A stretch of DNA of 64,000 nt. It comes from Mesorhizobium sp. M4B.F.Ca.ET.058.02.1.1 (GTDB lineage Bacteria > Pseudomonadota > Alphaproteobacteria > Rhizobiales > Rhizobiaceae). Positions within the stretch are counted from its first letter, which is position 1. Every line of letters begins with the position of its first letter. The stretch is from the NCBI RefSeq assembly GCF_003952505.1, contig NZ_CP034450.1, positions 4,092,001-4,156,000 on the forward strand, written 5' to 3'. The notes under the pieces were generated by a model. It had not been told where the DNA came from, did no database searches, and worked only from the letters and a program-made list of their open reading frames with translations. Shown here piece by piece: positions 50,586 through 59,318 of the stretch. The position numbers and the translations under genes are program-made.

Positions 50586-52619
50586 CTACGCCCTGCGCCG
50601 CTCCGGCCCGTTGTCCAGCCAGGCGACATCTTCCGGCGATAGCTTGATATCCAACGCCCTGAGACTGTCCTCCAGCTCGTCCAGCGTGCGCGGGCCGATC
50701 AGCGGCACTGACGGGAAGGGCTGCGCCAGCACATAGGCGAGCGCGACATGGATCGGGCTCTTGCCGAGACGGTTGGCAAGCTCGATGGCGCGGTCGCGGC
50801 GGCCGAAATTCTTCTCGGAATACCAGACGCGCACCAGCTCCTCGCTATCATGCTTGTCGCGGCCGGCGCGATCGGTGAAGAAGCCACGGCCCTGGCTCGA
50901 CCAGGCGAAGTTCGGCATCTGCCGCGCCGTCAGCCAGGCCTTCCAGTCGTCGGTGGACGAGGTGACGCAGCCGGCCCAGATCGGCTCCAGCATCTCAGCC
51001 AGCGAGAAATTGTTGGAAAGCGCGCCGGGCTTCTGCTTGCCGGTGCGCTCGGCATAGGCAATCGCCTCATCCATGCGCTCCATGGTCCAGTTCGACCCGC
51101 CGAACGGACCGCGGATGCGGCCGGCCTTGACCTCGGCGTCCATGGCGTCGACGAATTCGCCGACCGGCACGTCCGGATTGTCGCGGTGCATGAAATAGAT
51201 GTCGACATGGTCGGTCTGCAGCCGGTCGAGCGACTGGGCGAGCTGCTTGCCGATCACATCGGGATAGCAGAGCGGTGAATGCGCACCCTTGCCGATCACC
51301 ACCGACTGCTCGCGCACGCCGCGGTTTCGCAGCCAGTGCCCGAGCAGCGTCTCGGTATAGCCGGCGCCATAGACGTAGCCGGTGTCGAACAGATTGCCGC
51401 CGGCCTCGAAGAAGGCGTCAAGCAGGATCGAACCCGAAGAGAAGGTCCGGAAATCCTCGAAGCCGAGCGCCACCACAGACGTCGGCTTCGGCAGGCCGGG
51501 GATGGCGCGCTTGCCGATGGCCTTGCCATCAGTGCGCAGCGGCCGGCCAACGATGGTGTTGAGGCGCTTAGCCGGCTTTTCGATCTCGTACTCCAGCCCA
51601 ACCGCGGCGCGCCATTTGTCGAGAACACGCAACGTGCCGAGGCTGTCGGCCCAGGACATGCCTGGCCAGGCGAATTCCTGGCGGCCGGCGAGGATCGCCT
51701 CGCCGGCACCATCGACCTCGAAGGAATAGACATGGCGCGTCTCGTTGACGCTGATGGTCTCGCGTGCGTGGCCTGCCCGGATCAGGTCGATCCGGCCCTG
51801 CCCGACGTCGCGGTTGCCACCGGCGAACCAGAAGTCCGGAACCTCGATGCGACCCTTGGTGCCAAAAATGCGCAGCACATTGTCCTGGTCGAGCGAAATG
51901 CTGCAGGAAAGCTCGGCGACGATGCCGCCGGCAAACTGCAGCAGCGCCGAGGCCCACTCGTCGACGCCGGACTGGCCAAGATGTGCCGCCCCCACCACCT
52001 TGTCGGGCTCGGTGAAGGGTAACCCTGTCGCGGCGCCGGCGATCAGCCGCGCCATCGACACCGGATAGCCGCCGACGTCGAGGATGCCGCCGCCGGCGAG
52101 GTCGTTGGCATAGAGCCGATGCTCCGGCAGGAAGCCCGGCATGGCGAAGCCGAAGCTCGACTTGATCATGCGGACTTCGCCGATGACGCCCGACTTGATC
52201 AATTCCACCAGCTTAAGCGTCTGCGGATGCAGCCGGTACATGAAGGCTTCGCCGAGGAAGGTGCCGGCCTTGCGCGCGGCATGGATCATGGCGTCGGCCT
52301 CAAAGGCGGTCAGCGCCAGCGGCTTCTCGCACAGCACATGCTTGCCGGCTTCAGCGGCCTTGATCGCCCATTCGGCATGGCCGGGATGCGGTATCGAAAT
52401 ATAGACGGCGTCGACACCATCGTCGGCGAGCAGCGCCTCATAGCCGTCGAGGATGCGCGCGCCCGGGAAGGTTTCGGCGAGCCCCGCCTTGCCGGGGTTG
52501 CGGGCACCGAGCGCTACCAGTTCGCCGGTGCGCGACTGCGCCACGCCGCCGGCAAAGGATTTGGCGATGCTGCCGGGCCCGAGAATGCCCCAACGAATCT
52601 TTTGCGGTCTGGATGTCAT
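50586..52619 (-). CDS. Fusion of Gfo/Idh/MocA-family oxidoreductase and aldo/keto reductase
   Basis: A 677-residue protein. Residues 1-340 form a Gfo/Idh/MocA NAD(P)-dependent sugar dehydrogenase: WGILGPGSIAKSFAGGV, SIPHPGHAEWAIKAAEAGKH and the catalytic Lys in LCEKPLAL. Residues about 395-677 form an aldo/keto reductase domain with NLFDTGYVYGAGYTETLLG (catalytic Asp/Tyr), KGAHSP (normally the catalytic Lys) and VDIYFMHRDNP. One polypeptide could oxidise and then reduce a sugar at another position. It follows the ABC importer genes on the same strand after about 210 bp. The ATG at 52619 has AGGAG at 7 bp. Confidence 0.9.
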   Translation of the reverse strand: MTSRPQKIRWGILGPGSIAKSFAGGVAQSRTGELVALGARNPGKAGLAETFPGARILDGYEALLADDGVDAVYISIPHPGHAEWAIKAAEAGKHVLCEKPLALTAFEADAMIHAARKAGTFLGEAFMYRLHPQTLKLVELIKSGVIGEVRMIKSSFGFAMPGFLPEHRLYANDLAGGGILDVGGYPVSMARLIAGAATGLPFTEPDKVVGAAHLGQSGVDEWASALLQFAGGIVAELSCSISLDQDNVLRIFGTKGRIEVPDFWFAGGNRDVGQGRIDLIRAGHARETISVNETRHVYSFEVDGAGEAILAGRQEFAWPGMSWADSLGTLRVLDKWRAAVGLEYEIEKPAKRLNTIVGRPLRTDGKAIGKRAIPGLPKPTSVVALGFEDFRTFSSGSILLDAFFEAGGNLFDTGYVYGAGYTETLLGHWLRNRGVREQSVVIGKGAHSPLCYPDVIGKQLAQSLDRLQTDHVDIYFMHRDNPDVPVGEFVDAMDAEVKAGRIRGPFGGSNWTMERMDEAIAYAERTGKQKPGALSNNFSLAEMLEPIWAGCVTSSTDDWKAWLTARQMPNFAWSSQGRGFFTDRAGRDKHDSEELVRVWYSEKNFGRRDRAIELANRLGKSPIHVALAYVLAQPFPSVPLIGPRTLDELEDSLRALDIKLSPEDVAWLDNGPERRRA

Positions 52620-52682
52620 GTCAAATCTCCTGGGGTCGCCGCCACGCATTCGCGATCGGGCAAGAATGGAACCATTTTGTTC

Positions 52683-52773
52683 GAGCATGATCTTTCCGAA
52701 AGCCGGTTCGCGCTTTTCGGGCTCATGCCCTAGAGCGGTTCAACGTTTCTTGGAATCGCCGAACCGCTCTAAG
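52683..52773. repeat. Mosaic repeats, families D and E
   Basis: Family D (52683-52732): GAGCATGATCTTTCCGAAAG ... CTTTTCGGGCTCATGCCCTA; a second copy is at 61897-61947. It runs directly into palindrome E (52732-52773): AGAGCGGTTC ... GAACCGCTCT. Together with family C they fill the 212-bp gap between the fusion gene and the ABC ATPase gene. Confidence 0.75.
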
Positions 52774-52783
52774 TATTTGTTTT

Positions 52784-52831
52784 TACGCAATTCCGGACGG
52801 AAAACCGTTACACACTTTTCCTGGAATTGCT

Positions 52832-52834
<3 letters not shown>
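52784..52834 (+). repeat. Mosaic repeat, family C copy 2
   Basis: ACGCAATTCCGGACGGAAAA, CCGTTACACACTTTTCCTGG, AATTGCTCTA. Its last three bases are the complement of the TAG stop codon of the ABC ATPase gene, so the repeat abuts the coding end exactly. Confidence 0.8.
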
Positions 52835-53917
<1,083 letters not shown>

Positions 53918-53928
53918 CTCGCCCTTTC

Positions 53929-54765
53929 CTACTTGACGGCGCCGGCGGCGATGCCGGCGATGAAATGACGCTGCAGGAGTACGAAGACGACGAGCATCGG
54001 CACGGTCAGCATGACGGCGCCGGCCATGATGCCGCCCCACGACACCTTGGTCAGGCCGATCAGCGTGCCGAGCGCCACCGGTGCGGTCATCGAACCGGGC
54101 TGGCTGTTGATCAGCAGCGGCCAGAGATAGTTGTTCCACGAGGCGAGGAAGAGGATGATGGCGAGCGCGGCCAGCATCGGCCGCGCCAAGGGCAGCGCGA
54201 CGAACAGGAAGATGCGCCACTCCTTGACGCCCTCGACCCGGGCGGCGTCGAACAGATCTGCCGGCATCATCGAGAAGGCCTGCCGCATGAAGAGCACGCC
54301 GAGCGAATTGAACAGCGGCGGCACGATCAGCGCGATCCAGGTGTTGGCGAGCTGGAAGTCGCGCGCCACCATGATGAACTGCGGGATCAGCACCACCGAA
54401 TAGGGCAGTGTGATGGTGCCGAGGATGATCGCCACCACCGCGCCCTTGCCGACAAACTGGTAGCGCGCCAGCGCCCAGCCGGCCATCGAGGTAAGCAGCA
54501 CCGACAGGAAGGTGTAGGTCACCGCCACCGAAACCGAGATGCCGATGGCGCCGACGAAATTGGTGTCGCGCTGCAGATTGTTGACATTGTCGATGAAATT
54601 GTCGTGCGGCAGAAGCTCGATGCCGGGGCTGAAGATGCCGTTGTCGGGCATGGTCGAGAACACCACCATCATCCACAGCGGAAACAGCCAGATCACCGCC
54701 AGCGGCGTCAGGAAGAGATGCAGTGCGATTGCGCGACCGAGCCGGCTTTGCGAGCGCGAGGTCAT
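53929..54765 (-). CDS. Sugar ABC importer permease (MalG type)
   Basis: A 278-residue inner-membrane permease of the CUT1 family with six hydrophobic segments and the EAA-type coupling loop DAARVEGVKEWRIFLFVALPLARP that contacts the ATPase. It is 11 bp upstream of the ATPase gene and overlaps the partner permease gene by 4 bp. Confidence 0.92.
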   Translation of the reverse strand: MTSRSQSRLGRAIALHLFLTPLAVIWLFPLWMMVVFSTMPDNGIFSPGIELLPHDNFIDNVNNLQRDTNFVGAIGISVSVAVTYTFLSVLLTSMAGWALARYQFVGKGAVVAIILGTITLPYSVVLIPQFIMVARDFQLANTWIALIVPPLFNSLGVLFMRQAFSMMPADLFDAARVEGVKEWRIFLFVALPLARPMLAALAIILFLASWNNYLWPLLINSQPGSMTAPVALGTLIGLTKVSWGGIMAGAVMLTVPMLVVFVLLQRHFIAGIAAGAVK

Positions 54766-55622
54766 TTCGGGTCCCTCGTCAGCCAGAGCTGCACCAGGGT
54801 GATGGCGATGGCGAGCCCCGCCATGGTGTAGGCGACGGCCGAGGCGTAGCCGAAATTCAGCGAGCGGAAGCCCTGGCGGTAGAGCAACAGGCCGAGCGTC
54901 TCGGTGCCGCCGCCGGGGCCGCCGCGTTCGGTGATCAGGAACGGCTCGGTGAACAGCTGCATGGTGCCGATGATCGACAGCACGGCGCAGAAGACGATGA
55001 TCGGCTTCAACAGCGGCAGGGTGATGTAGAAGAACTGCTTGACCTTGCTGACGCGGTCGAGCGTGGCCGCCTCATAGACATCGTCCGGGATGGACTGCAG
55101 GCCGGCCAGCAGAATGATGGCGTTGTAGCCGGCCCAGCGCCAGGTCACCGCGATCATGATCAGCGCCATCGCCGGGGTGACGTTGGAGAACCAGTCGACG
55201 CTGGGCAGGCCGACGCTGTTCAAGAGCTTGTTGATGATGCCGAAATTGAGGTTGAACATCAGCCGGAACACCGCCGAATAGGCGACCTCGCCGACCACCA
55301 CCGGGGCGAAGAAGGCGAAGCGGTAGAGGCCGCGGACTTTCAGCAGTGGCGAATTCAACAGCACCGCCATGACGATGGCCAGCGAGATCATCACCGGCAC
55401 CTGGATGACCAGGATGAGCAGCGTGTTCTTCAGCGCGTTGTAGAAGGCCGGGTCGCCGATCAGCCGGCCCCAGTTGAAGGTCGGCGCGAAGCGCCACGGC
55501 ACGGTGCGCGTCGCCTGGAAGGAGATCAGGAACGAGCTGATGATCGGCCAGACCCAGAAGATGGAAAAGATCAGCAGATAGGGCGTGAGGAAACGGTAAG
55601 CCGTGGCGTTCTGATGGCGCAT
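54762..55622 (-). CDS. Sugar ABC importer permease (MalF type)
   Basis: A 286-residue permease with six hydrophobic segments and the EAA loop EAATLDRVSKVKQFFYITLP then LLKPI. The RGGPGGGTETLGLLLY segment is typical of MalF/UgpA-type partners. The ATG at 55622 has GGGAGG 5 bp upstream. A half-length family A repeat lies between it and the binding protein gene. Confidence 0.92.
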   Translation of the reverse strand: MRHQNATAYRFLTPYLLIFSIFWVWPIISSFLISFQATRTVPWRFAPTFNWGRLIGDPAFYNALKNTLLILVIQVPVMISLAIVMAVLLNSPLLKVRGLYRFAFFAPVVVGEVAYSAVFRLMFNLNFGIINKLLNSVGLPSVDWFSNVTPAMALIMIAVTWRWAGYNAIILLAGLQSIPDDVYEAATLDRVSKVKQFFYITLPLLKPIIVFCAVLSIIGTMQLFTEPFLITERGGPGGGTETLGLLLYRQGFRSLNFGYASAVAYTMAGLAIAITLVQLWLTRDPK

Positions 55623-55712
55623 CGTTTCCTCCCTTTCTGTTTCCTGTCGCGCCTTCTTGATGGGCGCAGTGTTACGCTTGGGGTTTTGCGAAAGCAGCGC
55701 CAATTGTTGATC

Positions 55713-55770
55713 TTGGCGCTGCCCCTCATCCGCCCTTCGGGCACCTTCTCCCCGTTAACGGGAAGAAGGA
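55713..55770 (+). repeat. Palindromic repeat, family A copy 5 (half unit)
   Basis: GGCGCTGCCCCTCATCCGCC then CTTCGGGCACCTTCTCCCCG and the closing arm of the hairpin. Only one arm of the family A unit is present. It lies inside the importer operon, between the binding protein gene and the first permease gene, and could make a transcript-stabilising 3' end for the binding protein message. Confidence 0.75.
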
Positions 55771-55780
55771 AACTGGCTGA

Positions 55781-57049
55781 CTACTTCACCGGCAGGCCGG
55801 TCGCCGAGGCGATCTGGTTGGCGGCGTCGTCGAGCGCCGCCTTGGCGTCCGGATAGCCGCCGCCCAGATATTTGGTCTGCACCGCGCGCATGATGAGCTC
55901 GGCATCGCTCTGGAATTGAGTGCCGCGGCTCGGCACCACCTTGGGCAGGGTGGCGAGGATATCCTTCCACACCGCCTGGCCGCCCCAGTAAGGCAGGCCT
56001 TGCGAGACATAGGGGTCGTCGAGCGCCGAGATCAGCGACGGCACCAGGCCGAAATCCTTCAGCATGGTGATCTGGCCTTCATTGGTCTCCAGCGTGTATT
56101 TCAGATAGGCGTAGGCCGCTTCCTTGTTCTTCGAGGCCGAGGTGATGGCCAGCGACGAGCCGCCGAGATTGGCGGCGCGCGGGCCGTCGGCGGTCAGGCT
56201 CGGCATCGGATAGACGCCCCACTTGCCGTTTTCGCCGGCCGATTCGGTGCGGATGGTGCCCTCATACCAGCCGCCATAGACCTGGGTGGCGACGGCGCCG
56301 GCGGTGTTGTTGGTGATCTTGGTGCCCCAGTCGGCCGAGGCCATGATGCCGGCGTCCTTCATCTCCTTGATTTTGGTCAGCGTGTCGATGCATTTCGGCT
56401 GGTTGACCGTGATCGACTGGCCGTCCTCGGCGAAATAGCCGCAGCCCTGCTCGTTGGCGATCATGCGGAAGAATTCGGTGTCGCCGTTGAAATCGGCGTT
56501 GGTCATAGTGACGCCGGGATTGGCGGCCTGGATCTTCTTGCCGGCGGCGATGAAATCATCCCATGTCTTGATCGAGGCGGGGTCGACACCGGCCTTCTCA
56601 TAGAAGTCGCGGCGGTAGAAGGCGGCGACCGGGCCGGAATCCCACGGCATCGCATAGGCCTTCTCGCCGACCTCGAGCTCGGTGCGCTTGAAATCGGGGA
56701 ATTTCTTCTGGTCCTCGGCGGTGTAGCCCAGCGTATGCAGGTCGACGAAGCAGTCGGGGAACTGGCTCCAGTAGTTCTCGGCCTCGCCATTCTCGATCGA
56801 GACGATGTCCGGCAGACCGACGCCGCCGGCGGCGCAGCCGGCAATCGACTTGTCATAGGTCGGCTGGTTGCCGAGATCCTCGACGGTCACCTTGATGTCG
56901 GGGTATTTCTTGTTGAAGCCGGCGACGGTGGCCTTCAGCGACGAAGCCGCGATGTTCCAGCTCCAGATCGTGATTTCGCCGGATTGCGCCATGGCCGGGC
57001 CGGAGCCCAGGGCAAGCGCGAGCGCGGCGCAGGTCAGTGTGGTGCGCAT
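55781..57049 (-). CDS. Sugar ABC importer substrate-binding protein (CUT1 type)
   Basis: A 422-residue periplasmic protein with a signal peptide (MRTTLTCAALALALGSGPAM, cleavage AMA-QS). The mature protein begins GEITIWSWNIAASSLKATVA, as in family 1 extracellular solute-binding proteins, and has the family segment GEKAYAMPWDSGPVAAFYRR. Substrate unknown, probably an oligosaccharide or polyol. It is the first gene of the operon and is divergent from an AraC regulator. Confidence 0.92.
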   Translation of the reverse strand: MRTTLTCAALALALGSGPAMAQSGEITIWSWNIAASSLKATVAGFNKKYPDIKVTVEDLGNQPTYDKSIAGCAAGGVGLPDIVSIENGEAENYWSQFPDCFVDLHTLGYTAEDQKKFPDFKRTELEVGEKAYAMPWDSGPVAAFYRRDFYEKAGVDPASIKTWDDFIAAGKKIQAANPGVTMTNADFNGDTEFFRMIANEQGCGYFAEDGQSITVNQPKCIDTLTKIKEMKDAGIMASADWGTKITNNTAGAVATQVYGGWYEGTIRTESAGENGKWGVYPMPSLTADGPRAANLGGSSLAITSASKNKEAAYAYLKYTLETNEGQITMLKDFGLVPSLISALDDPYVSQGLPYWGGQAVWKDILATLPKVVPSRGTQFQSDAELIMRAVQTKYLGGGYPDAKAALDDAANQIASATGLPVK

Positions 57050-57155
57050 TGAACTCCTCCCATTTCATTTGCTCTCTCACAGTGAGCGTGGCTAGATTAT
57101 GCGGCGCGGAAGGCTTGTCCCGGACAAAGGGAAAAGAAAATTGGCGGAAAGTAAG

Positions 57156-58022
57156 ATGCCGGAACGGCCGTTCTACCAGCCTGGCGCCAGCAGCGTGGAA
57201 GGCATGCCGCTGATGCTGCAGATGTTCCACACACAGCCGCTGGTTATGCTCAAGCCGCATTGGCACGCGCAGGTGGAAGTCAATTTCATCGTGCGCGGCA
57301 GCGTGCACTACTTGATGAATGATCACGAGATCTCGCTGTCGGCCGGCGAGATGTGCCTGTTCTGGGGCGGCCTGCCGCACCAGATGGACGATCTCAGTGA
57401 CGATGCCGTCTATGCCGGGGCGCATTTGCCGCTGGTGCATTTCTTCCGGCTGCATCTACCCACCGATGTCCGGCACCGGCTGATGACGGGCGCCACGCTG
57501 GTGACGTCGGCCACCGACCAGGCCGACAACCACAATTTCGAGCGCTGGAACAGCTACGCCCGCTCGGGCGACGCGGCCAAAGCCGAGCATGCGGTGAACG
57601 AGCTGCTGCTGCGGCTGGAGCGGGTGCGGTTCGAACCCTACCGGCTTGTTTCGAGGGTTCCCGCCGCACATTCGGCGGGCAGCCCCTTCGACCAGCAGTC
57701 GTCGCGCAACGTCGGGCGCATGTGCGACTTCATCGCCGAGAATTTCCTCTATGAGATCGACTGCGTCGACATAGCGGCTGTCGTCGACATCCATCCGAAA
57801 TACGCCATGAGCATCTTCAAGAAGTCGACCGGGATGACGCTCAACGAGTATGTCAACCTGCTGCGGCTGAGCTATGCGCAGGCGCTCTTGATGCATGAGG
57901 ACGCCAACGTGCTGCGCGTCGCCATGGATTCGGGCTTCGGCTCGCTCAGCGCCTTCAACAAGTCGTTCCGCAAGCTCGCCGGCATGTCGCCCTCCGATTT
58001 CCGCAGGGCGGGTGTCAAATAG
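57156..58022 (+). CDS. AraC-family transcriptional regulator
   Basis: A 288-residue regulator with an N-terminal cupin sensor domain (HWHAQVEVNFIVRGSVHYLM, GEMCLFWGGLPHQ) and a C-terminal double HTH (about residues 190-285; VDIAAVVDIHPKYAMSIFKK, VLRVAMDSGFGSLSAFNKSF, KLAGMSPSDFRR). The divergent position makes it the likely activator of the sugar importer operon. I prefer the ATG at 57156 (GGAAAG at 7 bp); an in-frame ATG at 57099 would add 19 residues. Confidence 0.9.
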   Translation: MPERPFYQPGASSVEGMPLMLQMFHTQPLVMLKPHWHAQVEVNFIVRGSVHYLMNDHEISLSAGEMCLFWGGLPHQMDDLSDDAVYAGAHLPLVHFFRLHLPTDVRHRLMTGATLVTSATDQADNHNFERWNSYARSGDAAKAEHAVNELLLRLERVRFEPYRLVSRVPAAHSAGSPFDQQSSRNVGRMCDFIAENFLYEIDCVDIAAVVDIHPKYAMSIFKKSTGMTLNEYVNLLRLSYAQALLMHEDANVLRVAMDSGFGSLSAFNKSFRKLAGMSPSDFRRAGVK

Positions 58023-58117
58023 CGGACGTCCCGCCAGTGTGCCGCGTGTTCCGATTGGCAAGCCGCCCTCGTTGATGTGGCGGTGATCTGGGCGAGTGCC
58101 ACAAGCCTTCTTACGGA

Positions 58118-58146
58118 TTGACATCCGCCAAACTCCCGCACTAACC
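58118..58146 (+). promoter_or_regulatory. Promoter of the ribose-type sugar transporter operon
   Basis: A perfect TTGACA at 58118-58123, a 17-bp spacer and CTAACC at 58141-58146 form a good alphaproteobacterial sigma70-type promoter. The transcription start is expected near 58153, at the edge of the palindromic operator. Confidence 0.65.
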
Positions 58147-58151
58147 TGTTG

Positions 58152-58177
58152 CGTAATCGGTTACGTAACCGATTACG
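58152..58177. promoter_or_regulatory. Perfect 26-bp palindromic operator, probable LacI-family site
   Basis: The half-site CGTAATCGGTTAC is followed directly by its exact complement GTAACCGATTACG, with a central CG step as in LacI/GalR operators. It lies 5 bp downstream of the -10 box and 23 bp before the start codon, a repressing position. The LacI regulator at 62027-63028, at the end of the same gene cluster, is the likely ligand-responsive binder. Confidence 0.8.
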
Positions 58178-58199
58178 GCTCAATCAAGTGGAGGAAAAC

Positions 58200-59171
58200 A
58201 TGAGCAAGGATCCAAACGCGCTTGGTCTCGACCTGGGCCAGTTCTCGCGTCGTCAGTTCCTCAAAAGCAGCGCATTGGCCGCGGGCGCCCTGGCGCTGCC
58301 GCTCGGCCCGGCGCTCGCCGCCGACAAGCCCAAGGTCGGCCTGGTCATGAAGTCGCTCGCCAACGAGTTCTTCAAGCAGATGCAGGCTGGAGCCGAGGAG
58401 TACGCGGCCAAGAACAAGGACAAGTTCGATTTCGCCGCCGTCGGCATGAAGGACGAGCGCGACTTCGCCGCGCAGGTCGATGCCATCGAGAATTTTATCA
58501 CCCAGAACTTCAACGTCATCGTCGTCGCACCCGCCGATTCGAAGGCCATGGTGACGCCGATCGCCAAGGCGCTGAAGGCCGGCATCAAGGTCATCAACAT
58601 CGACGTCGCGCTCGATGCCGAAGCCAAGAAGAAGGCCGGCATCGACCTCGCCTTCTTCGGTCCGGATAACCGCGCCGGCGCCAAGCTCGCCGGCGATGCG
58701 CTGGGCAAGGCGTTGGGCAAGGGCGGCAAGGTGGTCATCCTCGAGGGCAATCCGGAAGCCGACAACGCCAAGGAGCGCAAGCTCGGCTTCGACGATGCGG
58801 TGAAGGAGCACGGCCTCGATCTGCTCGACTCGAAGACGGCGCATTGGGAGACCGAGGAAGCCAACACGTTGATGACCAACTTCATGACCCAGTACCCCGA
58901 CATCCAGGGCGTGATGGCGGCCAACGATTCGATGGCGCTCGGCGTCGTCAAGGCGATCGACGCGGCCGGCAAGTCCGGCCAGATCAAGGTGGTCGGCTTC
59001 GACAACATCCCGGCGGTCGGGCCGTTGCTGAAGGAAGGCAAGATGCTGGCCACGGTCGAACAGTATGGCGCGCAGATGGCGGCCCTCGGCATCGACTACG
59101 GCCTGCGCGAGCTCGCCGGCGAGAAGTTCTCCGGCTGGGTCAAGACCGACATCAAGCTGGTCACCGCCTGA
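58200..59171 (+). CDS. Ribose-type sugar ABC transporter substrate-binding protein (Tat-exported)
   Basis: A 323-residue periplasmic-binding protein of the RbsB class (peripla_BP_4): KPKVGLVMKSLANEFFKQMQ, VIVVAPADSKAMVTPIAKAL, GIDLAFFGPDNRAGAKLAGD and MAANDSMALGVVKAI. The leader carries a twin-arginine motif SRRQFLKSS, then a hydrophobic stretch ending ALA-AD, so export of the folded protein by Tat is likely. The ATG at 58200 has GGAGG at 5 bp; starts within the upstream palindrome are artefacts. It is the first gene of the operon. Confidence 0.93.
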   Translation: MSKDPNALGLDLGQFSRRQFLKSSALAAGALALPLGPALAADKPKVGLVMKSLANEFFKQMQAGAEEYAAKNKDKFDFAAVGMKDERDFAAQVDAIENFITQNFNVIVVAPADSKAMVTPIAKALKAGIKVINIDVALDAEAKKKAGIDLAFFGPDNRAGAKLAGDALGKALGKGGKVVILEGNPEADNAKERKLGFDDAVKEHGLDLLDSKTAHWETEEANTLMTNFMTQYPDIQGVMAANDSMALGVVKAIDAAGKSGQIKVVGFDNIPAVGPLLKEGKMLATVEQYGAQMAALGIDYGLRELAGEKFSGWVKTDIKLVTA

Positions 59172-59180
59172 GGCAGCGCA

Positions 59181-59211
59181 ACGGCGCCAGCATCTCAAAT
59201 GCTGGCGCCGT
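59181..59211 (+). terminator. Strong intercistronic hairpin after the binding protein gene
   Basis: A perfect 13-bp stem ACGGCGCCAGCAT / ATGCTGGCGCCGT with loop CTCAA, 9 bp after the stop, without a T tract. It may act as a partial terminator or as a 3' stabiliser, giving more binding protein than ATPase and permease, as is usual for ABC importers. Confidence 0.6.
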
Positions 59212-59318
59212 CGCTCCGCCCCGCACGCCTTGTCATCGCCGCCCGGCAATTCCGGCGGCGATGACCGCGCGCTCCTGCCGGATTATGCGGTAGAAGAGCG
59301 CAATCAGGATCATGCCGC

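Noticed and set aside
58149..58199. Upstream start for the ribose-type binding protein giving an Arg/Asn repeat N-terminus
   Set aside because: That peptide is a translation of the palindromic operator; the ATG at 58200 has a proper GGAGG and a Tat leader.
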